Shown here in pieces: positions 60,589-64,000 of a stretch of 64,000 bases of DNA. Both the position numbers and the translations under genes were made by a program. Under the pieces are notes generated by a model. The model saw nothing but the letters and a program-made list of their open reading frames with translations. It was not told the origin of the DNA and searched no databases. The stretch's first letter is position 1. Each line of letters opens with the position of its first letter. The DNA comes from Kineothrix alysoides (GTDB lineage Bacteria; Bacillota; Clostridia; Lachnospirales; Lachnospiraceae). The stretch spans positions 2,232,001-2,296,000 of the forward strand of contig NZ_JPNB01000001.1 in assembly GCF_000732725.1 (NCBI RefSeq), in the 5' to 3' direction.

Positions 60589-62257
60589 CATCATATCCAC
60601 CTCCATTGCTAAAACAGAACATAATATCAAGATTTCCATCCGGCGAAACAATTATTTTTTCAACTAACGCTTCTACTAAGTGAATATTTAACTTTTTACA
60701 TCTTTTTGCACTTTGGAGAGAACGCAAATATTTATTCTCTTCCTCCGCCCTTAATTCACTTTTTCGTATCTTCCGTTTTAATTCCTCCAGCCTTTTTTCA
60801 CAGAACTTTTCATATTCTACCTTATTCTCTATAAAACTAAGATACTCTTGCCGATTGATACAATCTTCTTTATATTTCATATACATAGTACCAGCCTGAG
60901 TAATAAGCTTTTGCTTCTCCTGTGTGATTTTTCGCTGTTCTTCACGATAGCCATCTGTTTTCCTCACACATTCCAAGCAGTTCATAGTTGTTAATTTCTT
61001 GGCCGTAAATCCCTGTTTATTCAGTGTCTTCTTAATCTGTTCTGATACAAATTTTTCAATCTGTTCTTCCCTGATATAATTTCTCGAACACTTTCTTTCA
61101 TCAATATAATAAGCGCTCTTGCAGTAATAAGCATAACTTTTCTTTCCATCAATCCTACTTTGATAAGAAACTGCTTTCATTTTTTTTCCACAGTTTTTGC
61201 AATATAGGATATTGCAGAAAATATTCTCTTCTTGAAATGTACTTTTTTCATCCCAATTTTTCTTACTTTTGTTCAAACCCGCATTTACCTTTTCAAACAA
61301 CTCTAATTCTACAATCGGTTCATGACAACTTTCTACGGTAATCCACTCTTTTTCCGTTGTCTGTCTGATTCCTTTCTGTCCTTCCACCAGCATTGACTTA
61401 CTCCGGCATTGTACCAGTCTTCCACAATATACCGGATTAGATAATACTCCTCTAATAACGCTTGGATTCCACTGATGCAGCACCTCACCACTTTTGCAGT
61501 AAACATGCCCATATTTATTGCAGTCGCTGATTCTATGTATCTTTTTTTCATAAAGAGATGATACCATCTCTTTAAAAGATGCTCCATCCTCATAGTTTTG
61601 AAATAAATAACGAACAATTTCAGCACTTTGAGGATTAATCACTAACTTTCGTATCCCATTTATTTTTGATACACCATATCCAAAAGGGGCAAAGCTTCCT
61701 ATATATCCACCACTTTCTGCAGCTATTCTCCTGGATGCTGTTACCCTTATTGAAATATCTTTTGCATACATATCGTTTGCTAGATTTTTAATATTCATTA
61801 CCATTTTTCTTCTTGAAACATCTTCTGACATGGAATCAAAATCATCAGCAACAGCAATAAACCTAACTCCCAAGAACGGGAAAATTTTTTCTATATAATT
61901 ACCTGTCTCCAAATAATCTCTTCCAAATCTTGATAAATCTTTTACAATAATGCAATCCACTACATGGTTTCTAACATCATTCATTAACCGCTTAAATCCT
62001 GCCCTTTCAAAGGATGTTCCGGAAGTACCACGGTCAATATAAACATCATATATTACCATCTCCTGCCTTCTCCCAGCCCTACTATTCAAATCATCAATAT
62101 ATTGTCTAACAATTTCTATTTGGTTTTCAATAGATTCTGATTTTCTATCATTGTGGTCCACTGACAAGCGGCTATATATTCCAACAGAATATGTTATAAT
62201 TGAAGTTCCCTTTATTCTTACTGGTTCCTCCATATATCTTTTCGCTGTCCTTGCCAT
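60578..62257 (-). CDS. Large serine recombinase (second of three)
   Basis: A 559-residue recombinase. The catalytic Ser is in GIYSRLSVDHNDRKS, the resolvase motif is VKDLSRFGRDYLETG, and the recombinase domain has GSFAPFGYGVSKING. Zinc-ribbon cysteines are in YCKNCGKK and CKSAYYIDERKC. A lysine/glutamate coiled coil near 430-530 is typical of large serine integrases. Its ATG follows the stop codon of the first recombinase directly, with the AGGAGGTGA ribosome site inside that gene's end. It overlaps the third gene by about 11 bases. The three proteins may form mixed oligomers or act as integrase and directionality partners. Confidence 0.92.
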   Translation of the reverse strand: MARTAKRYMEEPVRIKGTSIITYSVGIYSRLSVDHNDRKSESIENQIEIVRQYIDDLNSRAGRRQEMVIYDVYIDRGTSGTSFERAGFKRLMNDVRNHVVDCIIVKDLSRFGRDYLETGNYIEKIFPFLGVRFIAVADDFDSMSEDVSRRKMVMNIKNLANDMYAKDISIRVTASRRIAAESGGYIGSFAPFGYGVSKINGIRKLVINPQSAEIVRYLFQNYEDGASFKEMVSSLYEKKIHRISDCNKYGHVYCKSGEVLHQWNPSVIRGVLSNPVYCGRLVQCRSKSMLVEGQKGIRQTTEKEWITVESCHEPIVELELFEKVNAGLNKSKKNWDEKSTFQEENIFCNILYCKNCGKKMKAVSYQSRIDGKKSYAYYCKSAYYIDERKCSRNYIREEQIEKFVSEQIKKTLNKQGFTAKKLTTMNCLECVRKTDGYREEQRKITQEKQKLITQAGTMYMKYKEDCINRQEYLSFIENKVEYEKFCEKRLEELKRKIRKSELRAEEENKYLRSLQSAKRCKKLNIHLVEALVEKIIVSPDGNLDIMFCFSNGGGYDAER

Positions 62258-63913
62258 TTAAATCACCTCCTGTAAAGAGGTCTTTTCGTGACATATTTCC
62301 TGCATAACAGATAATTTATCCATTTCATTTGCAAAACGAAACTCTATTTCCAGCCTTTTGTCCTCATAAACATAAATTTTACTTACTGTTGTTATCAAAA
62401 GTTCTCTGCAAAGTTCAGGTAATTCTAATGTTTCCTTTATTTTTTCAATTTGTGACTTTGCCATAATTCCATTTTGAAACATATCTTTTATAACTTTTTT
62501 CTGTGCCGCAATTACGTTTTCCAGTTCCATACATTTGCTTTCATATAAATTATGAAATTCATCAAATTCCTTCTTATTAATGAGCCCTTCTTTTAAATCA
62601 AGAAACAGGATACTCTTTAAATTATAGTATCTATTGTATTCTGCACGTAATGCCGCTATCTGTGAATCATACTCTACAACCTGTTCATAATTCACATTTA
62701 AACGTTCAAGGTAACTTGAAACTTCTGAATAAGATACCATTATTTCCAAATGCTTTTTTATTTCTTTGAATATAATCCGCTTTAATCGTTCTTCTTCTAT
62801 ACTATGGCGGCTACATCCTAAAGACTTATTTTTTGTCTGACAAATATAATAAACATTCTTTTTTCCTTTATATTTATTTATTCTCTTTATCATTGGAGCC
62901 TTGCAGTCCGCACATATTAGAACTCCACTAAATAGGTTACTCATATCCGTATTTTGGGAAGCTCTTCCATCATATTTTAACAAGTCCTGAACCATCCAAA
63001 ACTCCATATCTGAGACAATGGCCTCATGGGTGTTCTTAACACATATCCACTCTTCCTGAGATTTATCAATCCTTTTCTTTATCTTATAATTTATCTTTTC
63101 TTGTTTCCCTTGAACCATATCTCCTATATAAACCTGATTTACCAAGATACGCTTCACTGATGTTGCCGCCCATTTAGCGGTAGATGCCCCTTCAAATCCT
63201 GTATAATACCTCACTCCAATTGATTTCTTATACTCCATTGGAGACAAAACTCCAGTTACATTTAACTTATCTGCAATTGTCCCCATGCTCATTCCAGCAA
63301 TTTTCCAAGCAAATATTTTTCTAACGATATCTGACGCATACTCATCTACGATCAAACGATTCTTATCATTTGGATTCTTTTGATATCCATAGGCAGTAAA
63401 TGCACTGATACATTTTCCCTCTATACGTTTCATCTTCTGCTGGGACTTTACTTTTATTGATATATCTCTGCAATAACTGTCATTTACAAAATTTTTAACA
63501 GGAAGTATCAAACCTTTGTCAGTCCTATCCGCATATAAACTGTCATAGTTATCCGTAATCGCAATAAAGCGTACATTTAAAGCCGGGAAGGTTTTTTGAA
63601 TAAACCGCCCGGCTTCTATATAATCTCGTCCAAATCTCGATAAATCTTTTACCAGCACACAGTTCACCTTGCCTGCATGAATATCTTCCATCATCCTTCC
63701 GAACTCCGGTCTATCAAAATTCGCTCCAGAGTAACCATCGTCAATATAAATGTCAAATATACGCAGTTCTTCATGATCTTGAATATATGACCTCAACAAA
63801 TCACGCTGGCTGCTGATACTATTACTTTCTATCTTATTCCTGCCATCAATGTCTGTATCATCTTTAGAAAGACGCAGATAAAGGGCAGTATCATAAATAT
63901 CTATTTTGCTCAT
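62258..63913 (-). CDS. Large serine recombinase (first of three)
   Basis: Recombinase of 551 residues from the chosen start. The Ser nucleophile is in ALYLRLSKDDTD, the motif LVKDLSRFGRDYIEAG is present, and the recombinase domain has SAFTAYGYQKNPND. The zinc ribbon has CADCKAP and CQTKNKSLGC. The coiled coil spans about residues 410-500. Start 63913 (MSKIDIYD) is picked because AGGAG lies eight bases upstream. The earlier ATG at 63919 and the frame's first ATG at 63958 lack one. The upstream 40-90 bases carry a three-copy sequence that could hide this ribosome site in RNA. Confidence 0.92.
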   Translation of the reverse strand: MSKIDIYDTALYLRLSKDDTDIDGRNKIESNSISSQRDLLRSYIQDHEELRIFDIYIDDGYSGANFDRPEFGRMMEDIHAGKVNCVLVKDLSRFGRDYIEAGRFIQKTFPALNVRFIAITDNYDSLYADRTDKGLILPVKNFVNDSYCRDISIKVKSQQKMKRIEGKCISAFTAYGYQKNPNDKNRLIVDEYASDIVRKIFAWKIAGMSMGTIADKLNVTGVLSPMEYKKSIGVRYYTGFEGASTAKWAATSVKRILVNQVYIGDMVQGKQEKINYKIKKRIDKSQEEWICVKNTHEAIVSDMEFWMVQDLLKYDGRASQNTDMSNLFSGVLICADCKAPMIKRINKYKGKKNVYYICQTKNKSLGCSRHSIEEERLKRIIFKEIKKHLEIMVSYSEVSSYLERLNVNYEQVVEYDSQIAALRAEYNRYYNLKSILFLDLKEGLINKKEFDEFHNLYESKCMELENVIAAQKKVIKDMFQNGIMAKSQIEKIKETLELPELCRELLITTVSKIYVYEDKRLEIEFRFANEMDKLSVMQEICHEKTSLQEVI

Positions 63914-63922
63914 TTGCATCAC

Positions 63923-64000
63923 TCCTGACTTTTTATTCGCTACTAAGAAGCCACACAAACATTGTGCTAAAGTCAGGATTCCGCTTTCAATCCTGACTTT
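63923..64000 (-). promoter_or_regulatory. Possible RNA switch upstream of the first recombinase gene
   Basis: On the minus strand AAAGTCAGGATT (63989-64000) forms a perfect 12-bp hairpin with AATCCTGACTTT (63969-63980). The ribosome site region repeats AAAGTCAGGA (63923-63932), so the middle segment can pair either with the first arm or with the ribosome site. The two structures exclude each other. Only the pairing potential is seen; function is inferred. Confidence 0.45.

Noticed and set aside
16998-64000. The whole biosynthetic cluster carried by the recombinase element
   Set aside because: The S8 peptidase stump lies between the cluster and the recombinases, so the element should extend to the right, away from the cluster.

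Overview
The window reads as chromosomal DNA of a low-GC, anaerobic, Gram-positive member of the Clostridia, most likely Lachnospiraceae-like. This rests on AT-rich intergenic DNA with AGGAGG-type ribosome sites, rubredoxin/rubrerythrin oxygen-defence proteins, an Agr-type peptide signalling system, a GH65 phosphorylase operon and tandem large serine recombinases. Every gene I can support lies on the minus strand, so operons are read from high to low coordinates. I recognised no rRNA, tRNA or CRISPR array.

Layout, left to right. (1) 1-2393: an amino-acid ABC transporter (permease cut by the window edge, substrate-binding lipoprotein) behind an SDR oxidoreductase. (2) 2772-6061: an M23 peptidase, a ferredoxin-rubrerythrin fusion, a two-ribbon rubredoxin and a CoA-binding-fold protein. 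(3) 6522-15900: a disaccharide operon with LacI regulator, binding protein, two permeases, GH65 phosphorylase, beta-phosphoglucomutase and a chemoreceptor. (4) 16.1-16.9 kb: a boundary zone with a decayed U32-like gene fragment and terminators. (5) 16998-58191: a large biosynthetic cluster. (6) 58.7-64.0 kb: the 3' stump of an S8 peptidase gene followed by three consecutive large serine recombinases, probably one end of an integrated element that continues past the window.

The cluster is the main content. Its core is a 4427-residue hybrid enzyme with the order acyl-AMP ligase, ACP, KS, ACP, aminotransferase, C, PCP, C, A, PCP, E, C. This is the plan of MycA of the iturin/mycosubtilin family, including the absent cis-acyltransferase, which is supplied by the gene just upstream. 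A second NRPS (A-PCP-C-A-PCP) completes a module split between the two proteins. The predicted product is a beta-amino-fatty-acyl tripeptide, read from the A-domain pocket residues as acyl, D-Tyr, an acidic or aminoadipate-like residue, then a Phe-like residue. Tailoring and supply genes include an O-carbamoyltransferase, an SGNH-hydrolase-like protein, an asparagine synthetase, an Asp/Glu racemase broken by one in-frame amber codon, an omega-amidase-like nitrilase, a type II thioesterase, a free-standing C-domain protein, an MFS exporter, a MacB-like ABC transporter, a transcarboxylase-like trio and an Sfp-type phosphopantetheinyl transferase.

The cluster appears to be under quorum control. 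A LytTR regulator and AgrC-like kinase sit at its head, while AgrD (predicted ring C-I-W-A-F) and AgrB sit about 34 kb away in its distal part. The agrD promoter and the promoter of the main biosynthetic operon share a block of two ACAAAAA-type direct repeats 21 bp apart, with a second conserved block at exactly the same distance. I infer that both are operators of the LytTR regulator.
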